A stretch of DNA of 64,000 nucleotides from Lunularia cruciata (lineage: Eukaryota > Streptophyta > Marchantiopsida > Lunulariales > Lunulariaceae): positions 6,450,501 to 6,514,500 of the forward strand of contig OX419761.1 in the NCBI GenBank assembly GCA_948567375.1, in the 5' to 3' direction. How positions within the stretch are numbered: the first letter of the stretch is position 1; each line of letters opens with the position of its first letter. A model generated the notes under the pieces. It had not been told where the DNA came from. It saw nothing but the letters and a program-made list of their open reading frames with translations, and did not search any database. The translations under genes were made by a program, and so were the position numbers. Of this stretch, positions 47,109-59,109 are shown piece after piece.

Positions 47109-47690
47109 TCAAGGTATGACTTTGGTAAAGGCATCAGCCAAGTTAAGCTTACGATCAATTTTGACTAGGTCAAACATTTTCTCAGACATAGCTTGCCTAG
47201 GAAAGTGGTACTTGATGTCTATGTGCTTAACCATAATATCCATAACCTGATTTTCAGCTAGGTATAAAGCACTTAGACTACAACAATGAAGCATTACATT
47301 ACCATGCAATAGCACCATCTCAACAAGAAGCCTATTCAACCAAATCACTTCCTTCATTGCTTCCACTACTGCCATACACTCCGCTTATGTAGTAGACTAT
47401 ACAACACACTTTTGCAAGGTAGATCTCCAACTAATGCACCCATCACCAAGTGTGAATACATACCCCGTTGTTGACCTTTGCTTATCAAGATCTTGTCCAT
47501 AATCAACATCTACATAGCCATCTAGTAATACTTCATTCATTGAATGAAGATTTACTATCTAATCTTCTATCAGATAAGCGCCATAGTCTAGTGTACCTCT
47601 CAAGGACTTGAGAATCCACTTAATTGCTTCCCAATTCTTCCTTCTTGGATTTGACATATACCTGCTCACCTTATCCATTACCGTCTTCTT
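47109..47690 (-). pseudogene. Ty1/copia reverse transcriptase end and RNase H fragment
   Basis: Minus-strand translation gives VSRYMSNPRRKNWEAIKWIL, DYGQDLDKQRSTTGYVFTLG, GCISWRSTLQKCVV, AECMAVVEAMKEVIWLNRLL, AENQVMDIMVKHIDIKYHF and KLNLADAFTKVIP, the standard order of the copia Pol C-terminus (usual text SRYMSNPGxxHW, RRSTTGYVF, SALSTTEAEYMA, KHIDVRYHF, NPADMLTK). Stops occur after LIED, KCVV and STT, and the CDSQSA block has become CCSLSA. The upstream gag, integrase and most of the reverse transcriptase are absent: a truncated relic. Confidence 0.88.
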
Positions 47691-48090
47691 GAGACTACTA
47701 GTTGATAGCCTACTACTATAGCCTTGATCAAATTGGGAGAGTGTGGAGACATGAGAGGAGAGGGATAGATGTGAGAGGAAATATCTATATTTTTTGAGTG
47801 CTCTCTAGCATATAACACTCAAGTGAATAGTTGATTTTTTTGTCAATTATGCTTTGATTGGTACCTAGATTGAAGACTATGGAGAGTTGAGTAGAAAGTT
47901 ATGAGGAGTTTTTGATGTTTTAGGGTTTAGAGTGATCATAACACATTGAGAGTGATGGGTTGGGGGCTTTCATTTCTATTCTCTTGGTTTCATGATCAAG
48001 TTTCATGGGAATTTAATTTGAAAACTCTTGAGATGGAGTTTGAAAGTTATGAGAGTTTGTAGGTTTTAGGGTTTGGAGAGATTGTCCATG
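47691..48090. other. no gene seen
   Basis: AT-rich spacer between the copia fragment and the next retroelement fragment; GTTTTAGGGTTTGGAGAG-like sequence occurs twice. No coding signal. Confidence 0.5.
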
Positions 48091-48099
48091 TCTATTCCA

Positions 48100-49290
48100 T
48101 AGGCTACCTTGCACACTTCATGATGAGGTTAGAAAGGGTTTTTGCCTACCATTTGATCATTTGGTATATGATTCCTTGGACAAGTTACCATGGTTCCTAT
48201 TCCTCTTACTCCCTTGATGGTGTCTTCATTATGCTAAAGAGGGACATACGGGGCATAAAGAGATGGCAGCTAGATTTCATCAATTTGAAACAAGAGATTC
48301 GGCAGCCCTTCATGAGGATTCTTTTAGGGCTACATGTTTCAAGAGACAAGTTTTACCATAGGATACCATAGAGTCCACTCAATTACGATGGTGTAGGACA
48401 TCGCGTTAGGCGGGAGAGTTTAGTAGAGGAGCATGAGTGCTACACCCTTTGTCTATGGTTAGTCCTACTAATGAGACTATCTTTTCTCTATGATCACTAC
48501 ATCCTGTGGCAGTAGAGGAGCTACCACTATAGGTCTTAGATTATCAGCTTGAGCAGCCTGTATGTCTTGATAGATCCCTTTTTGCACAAGCATTGTGCTC
48601 TGTTCCTCCCTTTTCCTCAAGAGGCTTGTTAGGGATGGTTTATGAGCACCTTAGAGACTACTTTCAAGCAGATGATCATTCTAGTGGTTTTACCGAGTTA
48701 TTTAGGTGGTTGCAACAATAGTGAGAGGAGATATTCTTATGTTTGTAAGTCGGGTATTAAGTGCTAGTTGTAATACCAATAGCTAGACATGATGTAACTT
48801 ATGATGTTATACATACATTTTGGGCCCTATAGATCAGATTAGGTAGGCCTTTGACCACTTGACTACCAAGCTTCATCATGAAGGTGTGAGAGTCAAGGTG
48901 TCAAATTGTATGGCATGGTTTCCTTTAGGTATCCCTTCCCACCTTGAGCTTCTAGAGGTGTTTCACATCTAAAAATGGACTACATGTTCTTAATGTGCCA
49001 ATAGGATCAAAGAATTTTTTCAAAAGCTTCTTAGACGTTGCCCTTGTAGAGGATGTTATCCATGTGGATGACCTCCAATTATTAGGTGATCCATATGTGG
49101 CATTTAGCATATTGTCATCTAGTATTGCTCATTGACCAATTAACCTCATCCGTATAGTTCCCTCCTCCTCATTCTTCCTAACACTTCTGAGCCTTTGTGT
49201 GGTACACACATTTTTCAGTTTTAGCATGTTTTGAAGAAGTGTATAGGTGAAGACGTATTGTAACCGGACAAGGAAGAAGGAGAAATTGTC
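48100..49290 (+). pseudogene. non-LTR-like reverse transcriptase fragment, copy 1
   Basis: Belongs to a retroelement family whose reverse transcriptase carries the motif (G)IRPIAVGE and the block GTRQGDPLGG (family recognised from memory; its exact class is uncertain). Readable here: MVYEHLRDYFQADDHSSGF with TELFRWLQQ, then after an internal deletion of the catalytic core NVPIGSKNFFKSFLDVALVE, VDDLQLLGDPYVAFSILSSS and IRIVPSSSFFL, the family's C-terminal blocks. Many stops. A longer relative with the core lies inverted at 60.1-61.5 kb. Confidence 0.65.
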
Positions 49291-49339
49291 TTTCTAGCAA
49301 GCAAAAGAAGATTTACTTTGTGTCAAAAATTGCAAAGAC

Positions 49340-49830
49340 TCGGATCAGTCTAGCTCTTCCAAATTGCCTAAAGTTCCGAAACTGCTGGGAAGGGCCTTGA
49401 CACCCGTCCATCCTCAAATTTTTCAGGCGAAGAAGTCCTCCGATCGATTCCGGCAATGACTTGCAGGTTCCAGCACCCATATAAGTGTACGTTTTCCAAG
49501 GTGCTTGAGTTTCCGAAACTGCTGGGAAGGGCTCGCATCCCTGAACACCCGCAAATCCTCAAATCCCTCAGGCGAAGAAGTTCTCCGAAGCACCCATATA
49601 AGTGTACGTTTTCCAAGGTGCTTGAGTTTCCGAAACTGCTGGGAAGGGCCCGCATCCCTGAACACCCGCAAATCCTCAAATCCCTCAGGCGAAGAAGTTC
49701 TCCGAACACGATTCCGTCAAGGACTGCAGTTTCTCGCATCCATGTAACTCTAGCTTTTCCAAGTTGCCTAAGTTTCCGAAACTGTTGGGAAGGTCCCGCA
49801 ACCCTGAACACCGGTTCATCCTCAAAACCT
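49340..49830 (-). pseudogene. out-of-frame LRR tail downstream of the right HNL stop
   Basis: LRR units continue past the stop at 49,831 in shifted frames: LRLKVLRMNRCSGLRDLPNS and GNLEKLELHGCEKLQSL at 49,950-49,690, then two copies of LLRLRDLRICGCSGMRALPS with FGNSSTLENVHLYGC at 49,811-49,480. Each shift falls at a GGAGGACTTCTTCGCC-type junction where part of a unit was lost. The ancestral receptor therefore had a longer LRR domain than the present frame encodes. Confidence 0.8.
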
Positions 49831-52800
49831 TCAGGCGAAGAAGTCCTCTAGCTTTTCCAAGTTGCCTAAGTTTCCGAAACTGTTGGGAAGGTCCCGCAAC
49901 CCTGAACACCGTTTCATCCTCAAAACCTTCAGGCGAAGAAGTATTCCGTACTCGCATTCATGTAACTCTAGCTTTTCCAAGTTGCCTAAGTTTCCGAAAC
50001 TGTTGGGAAGGTCCCGCAACCCTGAACACCGGTTCATACTCAAAACCTTCAGGCGAAGAAGTCCTCCGAACGATTCCGGCAATGACTGCAGTTTCTCGCA
50101 CCTCCCTAACTCTAGCTCTTCCAAGTTGCCTAAGTTTCCGAAAGATTCCGGCAATGACTGCAGTTTCTCGCACCTAGATAAGTCTAGCGTTTCCAAGTTG
50201 CCTAAGTTTCCGAAACTGTTGGGAAGGTCCCGCAACCCTGAACACCGGTTCATCCACAAAACCTTCAGGCGAAGAAGTCCTCCGAACGATTCCGGCAATG
50301 ACTGCAGTTTCTCGCACCTAGATAACTCTAGCTTTTCCAAGTTGCCTAAGTTTCCGAAACTGTTGGGAAGGTCCCGCAACCCTGAACACCGGTTCATCCA
50401 CAAAACCTTCAGGCGAAGAAGTTCTCCGAACGATTCCGGCAATGACTGCAGGTCCTCGCACCCAGATAAGTCTAGCTTTTCCAAGTTGCCTAAGTTTCCG
50501 AAACTGTTGGGAAGGTCTCGCATTCCTGAACACCCGTTCCTTAAATAAACCACCCTGCGCATAAATTCTTTGATCGGTTCCAATGACTGCAGTGACCGCA
50601 GTTTCTTGTACCCAGATAAATCTAGCTCTTCCAAGTTGCCTAAGTTTCCGAAACTGTTGGGAAGGTCCCGCAACCCTGAACACCGGTTCATCCACAAAAC
50701 CTTCAGGCGAAGAAGTTCTCCGAACGATTCCGGCAATGACTGCAGGTCCTCGCACCCAGATAAGTCTAGCTCTTCCAAGTTGCCTAAGTTTCCGAAAGAT
50801 TCCGGCAATGACTGCAGTTTCTTGCACCTAGATAAGTCTAGCTTTTCCAAGTTGCCTAAGTTTCCGAAACTGTTGGGAAGGTCCCGCAACCCTGAACACC
50901 GGTTCATCCACAAAACCTTCAGGCGAAGAAGTCCTCCGAACGATTCCGGCAATGACTGCAGTTTCTTGCACCTAGATAACTCTAGCTTTTCCAAGTTGCC
51001 TAAGTTTCCGAAAGATTCCGGCAATGACTGCAGGTCCTCGCACCCAGATAAGTCTAGCTTTTCCAAGTTGCCTAAGTTTCCGAAACTGTTGGGAAGGTCC
51101 CGCAACCCTGAACACCGTAACTCTAGCTTTTCCAAGTTGCCTAAGTTCCCGAAACTGTTGGGAAGCTCTCGCAACCCTGAACACCGGTTCATCCACAAAA
51201 CCTTCAGGCGAAGAAGTTCTCCGAACGATTCCGGCAATGACTGCAGGTCCTCGCACCAAGATAAGTCTAGCTTTTCCAAGTTGCCTAAGTTTCCGAAACT
51301 GTCGGGAAGGGCCCGCAACCCTGGACACCCGTTCATCCTCAATTCCTTCAGATGGAGAAGGTGCGAGAAGGAATCCGGCAGAGATCTAATTTTCAGACAT
51401 CCATCCAACGTCAGTAATTCTAACTTGAGTAAATATGACTTCTCCAACTTGGTTGAGGTTCCAGAACCGTCTGGCAGGCCCTGCAAGTTCGCACACTTGG
51501 AAATTCGCAATTCCCGCAGTTTTGGAAGTTGTACAAGGGAATCCGGCAGTGATTGAATTGCGTCACAATGTACCAGCTGCAGTAGTTCCAACTTAGCTAA
51601 GTCCCCCCATGCAAACGGAAGTGACTGGTTAGGCACATCGTGAAACCGCAGGTGAACACGTTGCCAACAGGACTCCAGCAGTGAGCGTGGAGTAGCAAGA
51701 GAGGACGTTACTTGCAAAACAACCAACTCTTTCAAGGTCGGACGCACAAAAATGGTCTGGGCAGAAACCCAACTGAGCATGGTAATTTTGGGTGGCAACT
51801 GAAGATGCCGCTCTGCACACCTTTTGCACGGCTGGAGGAGACTGTGATATCGGAATACCAAGTAGCGAAGTCCTTCAAGTTGTGACATAGTGCTCGATGC
51901 TAGTCGCATTTTACAAGGTCTTGCCTCGTCACAGCAATTTTTATTATACTTCATATTATCATCTTCCACTACTACTTCGTGGAAAATCACTTTCTCCAGC
52001 CCTTGAGCTCCCTTCAAAAATGAAATAGAAAACTAAAATTATCATAAATGAAATGTAGAACTAAAAATTGTCACAGTTCGAGCGCATCCGTCCATCGTGC
52101 TGTGTATAAAGCAACTCCAGGTCTTCATGCCTAACTATCAAGCACTTATACAAGACGGACCCTATTTTAGCACCACCGCTTCAAAGTTTCTCCTTGTTGG
52201 AGGAGAATGGATTGTATGACTCCCAAAATTACAACCAGTACAATGGCTAAAAGTTCCCGATGATGTTCACCTCAACAACTGTGTTTCGGACTCCCTTCCA
52301 GTTTAGATTTACAAATGAACTCAGATTTAGGAAACATAACTGGTAAATATATCTCATTTAGTTGGGAAAAATGAATTGCTGAAGGAAAAGGAAGAGTTTG
52401 TAAAGAAAACAGGAAATACCTTGTAGTTACCATCCAGTGGATTGCCCTCAATGATTCTACCTTTCTCCAGTGCAATTCCGATGCCCAAAGTTCGGAGATG
52501 CTCGTGCATTCGTGGCACGAACCTACCCAACCGGTCATCCATCCTTCCACTGTATACAAGAGATCTGTCTATCAAGACTTGCCACTTGTTGTGTGCAGAC
52601 CCGTACATGGATGACCACGCCGTCATCACCTCTTCTGAGCTAAACCAACGGTCCGAGGACGAATCGTGACGCATGCCAAAACATTTAAAGTCACCAGGGC
52701 TTGTAAATATGGTCGCCGTATCAAGAAACATTTCCAACTCCTCTGTTCCAAGATTGTCGATACTCACCCTTAGCTTACCCCATACATACTCCAGATCACT

Positions 52801-55332
52801 CGAATGGCTTCTTAAGTCTACTGCTTGTAGAGCTTTGGAAATTTCTTCCCATATCCGTCTGTTTGTTTTCTCTCGCACTGACCTTCCTATCACTTCTAGG
52901 GTCAGGGGCAATCCATCACATCTTCCCACAATTTCTTCTACTATCTCCTTCAACTCATTTGGGGGTTCATTCTTGCCTGGAAACGCATGTGTAATGAACA
53001 ACCGTCTTGCATCTTCACTCCCCAAAACTGGTACTCGACAGACATATATGTGGTCACCGAATAGATTGAAAAGCCCTTCATCTCGGCTTGTGACTACGAA
53101 ACAACTTCCCTTAGCGCCATTCTCTTGAGCTATTTCCTCCAACAACTCTTCATCTTCTCTTTTCCCGACATCATCAAAGATGACAAGGAGCTTCTTCCCC
53201 AGTATCTCATCCCATCGGCTTTCCTTGTAATCACCTCCAGGATCGGGACTTATGTGTTTCCAGACTTCCTTCTTCACCTCTCTCTTGTCCCCTGGAATCT
53301 CCTTCACTTTGTCCACAAAGCAAGCATATTCAAATCGGGCATTGATCTTATTGTAGAGCAACTTTGCAAGGGTGGTCTTTCCAACGCCCCCCATGCCACA
53401 AAACCCAATAAACGAACGCCCCTGCTCAATTTCCCCCATAATGGTTTCCAGACGCGACTCGGTACCTACTAGGTTCCTTGAGACTGCTTGCCTCCGCCTC
53501 GTATGGCATTGCGTAGTTGCACCGGGGGCTGTAGTTTCTTTCACCTGCAACAAAAGTTAGAGGGAAGTGGAATTTAAAACTGTGCGCACAGGTCGTGTTT
53601 ACTGATGTCATTCAGAGCATACAACAGATATGAACGAAGTCCAATACCTGTTGTTGCTGTTCGTTAACATGGTAGATCAGCTGGACTAAGTGCAGGAACA
53701 TGTTAGATTGTTTGCTCTCTGGTTTGCACAATGACAAGTGATCTGCAGCCACCGTGATATGATTTGGTCCGAACCGTGCAGATGCTTCTTCTACAATCAT
53801 CTGGCTTGAGATTCCACCTGCGACCTACACATACAAGATTTAAACATGAATACTTAAGATAGACCTCGCATTGTCTGTCTTATACTAAACCACAGGAAAA
53901 TATGCAGGAAATAGTACTCTCAAGCGAGACAACCTGCGAAAATTGGATCATTAAAATCATTAAAAACGCATTTCTTATTTGGTAATTAGTAGGGAGTTAA
54001 TTCTTATAAGAAACATAAAATTCGTTCATTAAATCAGACTTTAATTTCTGTAGATTATAATATACCATATGGAATCCGCTCGTTTTCATGTATGTAGCAC
54101 AAGCTTCTCCAACACTGAAAATCTCCCAATTTTCTTTATTCGCCAATACGCGGAATTTCTCGTTTAGCCTGGCCCCCTCGGTGCTCAACAACTCAACCAA
54201 TGGCAACAAAGGACTCCTGCTCATGATTTGTTTTGCTATGCCAGCAAGCATTTCCGACCCTGAATGGGGAGTTCCACAGAACAGAATCCCTTTAATGCTT
54301 CTTAGCAAATTCTGTTCAAATTTGTCTTTAGATGCAATAAACGCCCGCTCTGCCCCGTGAATGCATAACTCTTTAATAACGAGACCCCCGTAACTATGTC
54401 CGACAAAGATAATTGGTCGGAAATTGTTCGACGAGTCTTGTCCTGTGCGGAATACCCAACCGAGTTCTTTCCATAGATTTTCAGCTATTGTCGTCAAATC
54501 CATTCTCCCCGTATTGTCAGTCTTCTGTAAACTTGCATCATACTTGATGAAGAACACTCGCGCACGATGCTCTTGAAGCCATTGTTGGGGCCAGATTGTC
54601 TTCGAGTCAGTTTTGCACGTCCAAGTTGAAAGGTGCACATCTAGCTCACCAGTATGCTCATGCTGAAGGCCATGGAAGAAAACAACGTCGACCTGCGGTA
54701 CTTCTGGATCGTACACTAAGAACAAGGAATCGCTCAACTGAAAAATGGACAAATACAGACAATTAGAAGTGTAGCAATTTCACAACACAAGAGCCTCCTA
54801 CTCCCTATAAATTTGTCACCGAGATAGTGAGCTTGAAAGGTAATAAACAAGTAATTGTTAACCATCAGCTGACATTCTGGCACATGCCTGTTACTTGATT
54901 TTGAGTCACTTTAAGCTTTACCTTGCTGATACCAAGGTCCGACTCTTGAGAACGGCTGTCGGTAAATCGATGAATCGGTGTTGTCGGTGAATCGATCCGC
55001 TGCGAACGTAGACAAAATGTTATGAATTGAAAGGTTTAGTTTCAAACAACGACCCTAAACTTTCCTAAGGGAGATCAATACTATCAATTCTTACGACAAC
55101 CTACCGGTTATTTTAGTCCTGAAATACTACTTGACCAAGACAATATTGAAGCCTATAACCGAGTATCTCGAAGTTTGTCAAAAGAGCTAAATCATCGTGG
55201 TGGAATCTAATCAACATCTATAATCGATAGAAATTATTCCTCATACTCAAGTCTGCACTTATATACCTTGATGTTCTCTTGGCGGGAAGATATAGAATCT
55301 CGTGGGCTAGAACTGCTTGACGGTCTGTCCAT
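49831..55332 (-). CDS. HNL-class immune receptor: alpha/beta-hydrolase, NB-ARC, LRR
   Basis: Predicted intracellular NLR receptor. Six exons, all junctions GT-AG and phase 0: 55,332-55,267; 54,999-54,922; 54,737-54,066; 53,824-53,648; 53,544-52,420; 52,011-49,831; about 1,432 residues with no internal stop. Residues 1-48 are a Ser-rich leader. The hydrolase (about 49-331) is of SERAC1-like type, with VDVVFFHGLQ, WLQEHRARVFFIKYDA, nucleophile elbow GHSYGG (Ser about 163) and likely catalytic His in ADHLSLCKP (about 301). NB-ARC: P-loop GMGGVGKTT (about 381), kinase-2 KKLLVIFDDV, RNBS-B CFVVTSRDEG, CDGLPLTLEVIG, and MHE in place of MHD (about 677). LRRs from about 707, including some 22 near-identical 24-residue units. 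The start is the only ATG in phase with exon 2, conserved in both arms. NLRs with this N-terminal domain are known from liverworts. Confidence 0.85.
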
Positions 55333-55459
55333 TGTGACACTGCACTTCCAGAAAATAAAAGTAATCAACTCAATGGTTTACAAATTGCCAACGACTTTAT
55401 CATCTTCAAATACAAGTCGGGAGCTATCCCCGAACATCTTTCTCAGGTCAAGCATTAGT

Positions 55460-55467
55460 AATATATA
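55460..55467 (-). promoter_or_regulatory. candidate TATA box, right HNL gene
   Basis: TATATATT on the minus strand about 130 bp upstream of the ATG at 55,332, matching the position of the motif in the left arm. Confidence 0.35.
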
Positions 55468-55499
55468 GCGATACAACTAGTTAGAACGCACTAACTGAG

Positions 55500-58487
55500 T
55501 CTCTACAAGAGCTAGAGCTGGATTATTTTCACATGGGACAGCTTGTGGCCTGGGTTCAGGGTTTAGACATTCCGCAAGCCTTCAATAGATTTGACTAGCC
55601 ATGTGATGGTTGACGTCATATTGTTGCCAAGGGCTGATTTCCATGTGAGTTTTTGATTGGTTCAGATTTGAAGCGGGAGTAGAAATCCTTCATCAAACGC
55701 GGGATTCGGAACCCACTCAGGAGTCAGGACCCACCCCATACGAACCGAACATGCATATGGAAGCAACGAAATGCAGGCTTGAACATGAACAGGAACAGAG
55801 GCGAACTGAAGTCCAACTGACCTAAGCAAGTAATACAGAGCGGAACATAAGCGAAATCGATACAAAGCAGAAGCAAAAATTGATCCATTCCATGAGCAGC
55901 ATGATTTCATACATGATGCATACCATTCCACAGTAGATGCCGTGAAAGGAAGCCTTTTCAGGAAAAAACAGAGGTTACATTTTGAAACTAAAAGTAGAGA
56001 AAACGATCGGGCGAGTAAGAAGATGCATTCGGAAGTGAAGCAAACGCATTGAGATGCATAGTGTAAGTGGATGATAGTTGGACTAGCACGAGGAATGACA
56101 GGACTGGATATTCTATCCTCTCTGCCATGTTCTATAGGCGCATAAGTCTTAAACACTAAACGCTCGAAGGATAGTGCCCCACAAAGTGCCGAAGTAGCTG
56201 GGCGACTGCCAGTACCTCTCCAACCGAGTTTCTTGTTCGAAAGCTCACAAGTGCCAAGGCAATTTCTGATTAGTCTCTATTGGTCGAGAAAGATCAATAC
56301 TTCCGGAGTCGGTTGGTTTTTCTAAGGAGGATTCCAAGATCCTCACTTAAGGAAATTTTTACCCTTGAAGGTCCGTTTTAAACTCAATACGAAGGGGATA
56401 CTAAAGGTGGATATAGCAGAGTGCAGCGATCACCGGGGAGATTGGGAGAAAGTCGACGAGGAAATGAACCGAGTCTCCAGGCTTTGGTGTGCCACCAGGC
56501 TCTGGTGTGCCGGTAACATAGGCTGACCAAACTTTAAAGAAATTTACATGAAAAAGAACGATCAAACCACTTTGTCCTCTGCACCCATATATCAAACCTT
56601 CGCATGGGAAACTACCCTAAGTACTATGGGACATCAGGCAGACAAATTTCTAACGGATAGGGATAGTGTGAAACTGAAGCCAAAGAAGGAATGCCTGAGA
56701 ACTTTAAATATCAGATCGAGTCGCACACAACTGAGAACAATCAATTATGGCACAAGCGTGTCAATCACGAACCCTCGCTCTCAACTTACAGTTTTCTGAG
56801 GAAGCTTTTGGAGTGCATGAACTGCACGTTGAATAAGTTACCTGTCTCATACAGTATTAGAAGAAAACTCAAGATCACCGGATTGTCTCCGCTTCCACCT
56901 TCTCAACTTCTCACTGATCGCTGCTCTTCATCCCTAGCTTCCCTCAATAAGCTAGAACGTTTGGGGTTACGCTATCTGTCTGTCCTCAGATGCTGCAGCA
57001 TTCTGCTTCTGTCTCCTTTCTCACGAATAATTTAGATCGATGATGACCATGTCCCTAGCCCTTCCTTTCTACGAGATCGAAGCCTGAACTGATGATTTAT
57101 GCCGATATCCACTACGAGGCTAACAAAACGGGGGAAAGCAGATGATTGACCTGTCAACTTGAGACAATGGAACAGTTCAGTAACTCTCCTCTCGATGACT
57201 CCAATCCAGAAGGAACACCCATCCAAGCTCGCAATGGCAGAGGAGCTAACCCAACAAGAAATTGCAAAGCTCACTATTGTGTACCAGGTACAAGTGCGGA
57301 CCACTCTATGCCAGCAATGACTTAGTTAAAAGGTGCAGGAAGGGGGATTGCACAGTGGTCGCGCGGTCCTGGTATTGATATCTCAGAATCTAATTCTGTA
57401 AGAATCTAGGGTAGAAGTCTACAACTCTAGAGTTCTTACATTAAAATTAGCTTCAGCCAATATTTGTCTGCTTTGATTAAGAGCAAAAAAGAACAGTTAC
57501 TGGTAAGTTAAACCATGTACTAATATTCTTCTGGACTAATGAGTGCCAAGCTTAAGGTTACATCCCCAGCGCTTTTCCTCAGGTGTCAATGATGGTGTAG
57601 ATAACTTCTACATTAAAAAGCCTTATTTGTATGGTTGACGGAGGTTATTGACTTTGCGACCGAACCAACGTGCTGGAGAGATGCGAACTTCTGACTTGTC
57701 AATGAGCTGCCCATGATCCTGTTCCTTTTCATATGAGATAACTCTTACATAAAAGGAAAAGTTCTAGGTGGACAACCCCTGTTGGTGCTTTTTAACTACT
57801 TCACCAACAGTCAGGAGAAATAAATTGAGGACTTCCCTTCCCATCTTGTGGAAGTATGATATTACTCCGCCGACCAATTACTGAGACATGAGTATACAAG
57901 TCTTGACTGACAGCGTTATTATATGCCTTTCTTTAATAACCCAGTATGTCACTTACTTTTGGATCGGGCTTTCCGTCCAATATCTAATCTATGAATAGCG
58001 ACGTAAGGCGACAAAAGCACCCGCCCTAGATTCTGTTGTCTCTAGAATGAGTGTGAAAATAATCTTCTTGTGATTTAAAACAGGGTGGAGAATTGGTGTG
58101 ACGGTTGTCACCGTAATCGACACATCCAAACGCGGTAAAACAGTGAGACAGACGATCTGACCATGAATAGGCTCCAATTTGGACAGTCTCTTTACATCTT
58201 TTCATACAATTTTATCTCCAGGGAAGAGCGCCACCAATACCAAACTGACGTTCACTAGGGAGTAATTCTTGTACTTTGCGACCGTTCACGGGTTTTGACA
58301 ACAACTAGGATGATCACGGAGTAACCTGAATCGAAGGCACAATAGTAACAAACGAATGGACGGTGGGCAACACCATAACAGTAACACAGATCAACCGACC
58401 GGCAACTGATTGGTGTTTGTTACTTTCTGACATCATTAACATAATCAAAATCGTGATTCGAGTAGCAGTAAACAAGACTAAGAAGAC
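55500..58487. other. upstream region of right HNL gene, no gene supported
   Basis: Counterpart of 24,990-27,750. A minus-strand frame of 164 codons (56,156-55,662) and others are open, but the left arm shows mainly amino-acid-changing differences in them. A small plus-strand frame near 57,198-57,285 (AMAEELTQQEIAKLTIVYQ before a GTACAAG donor-like site) is shared by both arms; it is unrecognised and also not conserved by codon. Confidence 0.5.
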
Positions 58488-59109
58488 TCTGTCACCAAAG
58501 TCCGCATTGTCGACGCGCGCACCTGTTGACTTCAAAATCAGGTTTCGGTTTAGGTCATGCAAAAAGACAAAGTTTCATATGATAGGCAGGTGCGCAATCA
58601 GACGTCCCTATTTGTAGATTGTCTCCTTCTCAGTCTGTTGTTTGTTTCATTTTGAGCAGAATCTTCTCAACCTGGAATAAGCCGTACTGCTTTGTGTGGG
58701 AGTCGTCAGTGTGCAGCATTCTACAATGTAACTCTGTCAAACACACAGGCATCTTCGAGAGAAATACTGCTCCACGGTGATGGTTGATATTCCAAAGCAA
58801 AGGGTACAAGTTTTGTCCTGCCTTCCATTCGCCGGGCTGTTCGAGTTATTCAAATTTACCCGTGCCTATAAGTTCTGTATCCAGTTTCCTCGAATAGTCA
58901 TTTGATTACATTCAACTCTATCTCGTATTCATCGGAGAATATTTGCACTTGAGTTCATGTCTTCAGGTTTCGCACTCGAGTATATCACCAGCTCCACAAA
59001 TAATGGCGATGGTTGCATCACCTCCCGTTACACAGGTGAGAACCTTGCCAATGTTCTCTAAAGCTCAGCTCATACTGATTTATCAGAGCGCTATATCTGG
59101 TCAGCGACA
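58488..59109. other. unique DNA beyond the right arm
   Basis: No frame of note except MAMVASPPVTQ at 59,004-59,036, which ends at a GTGAGA donor-like site and could be a leader exon of the dioxygenase fragment, although its phase does not fit the obvious TTTATCAG acceptor. Confidence 0.4.

Larger units (their letters stand above)
49340..58487 (-). repeat. right arm of large inverted duplication (HNL locus)
   Basis: Reverse complement of 24,787-32,395; see the left arm for the edges. Exons, introns and about 3 kb of upstream sequence are all shared. It is about 1.5 kb longer than the left arm because of the expanded LRR array. Inner edge at about 49,343, where GGAAGAGCTAGACTGATCC departs from the left arm's TATATATA sequence. 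Confidence 0.9.

Noticed and set aside
49862-51556. Long plus-strand frames (228 and 328 codons, rich in KLPKFPKLLGRSRNPEHRF) opposite the LRR exon
   Set aside because: They are antisense shadows of the repetitive LRR coding sequence; periodicity follows the LRR units and no independent domain is present.
52442-53560. Plus-strand frames of 75-151 codons opposite the NB-ARC exon
   Set aside because: Antisense to a well-supported NB-ARC exon with P-loop, kinase-2 and GLPL motifs.
55662-56156. 164-codon minus-strand frame upstream of the right HNL gene as a protein-coding gene
   Set aside because: The left arm keeps only part of it, and nearly all differences change the amino acid; no domain recognised.
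56691-57035. LWHKRVNH resembling the copia pre-integrase motif
   Set aside because: Only eight residues match, with no supporting integrase or gag sequence on either side; probably chance.
57190-57290. AMAEELTQQEIAKLTIVYQ as a calmodulin or TIFY-type first exon
   Set aside because: Resemblance is limited to a few residues, no following exon was found, and the left-arm copy shows replacement changes in the key positions.
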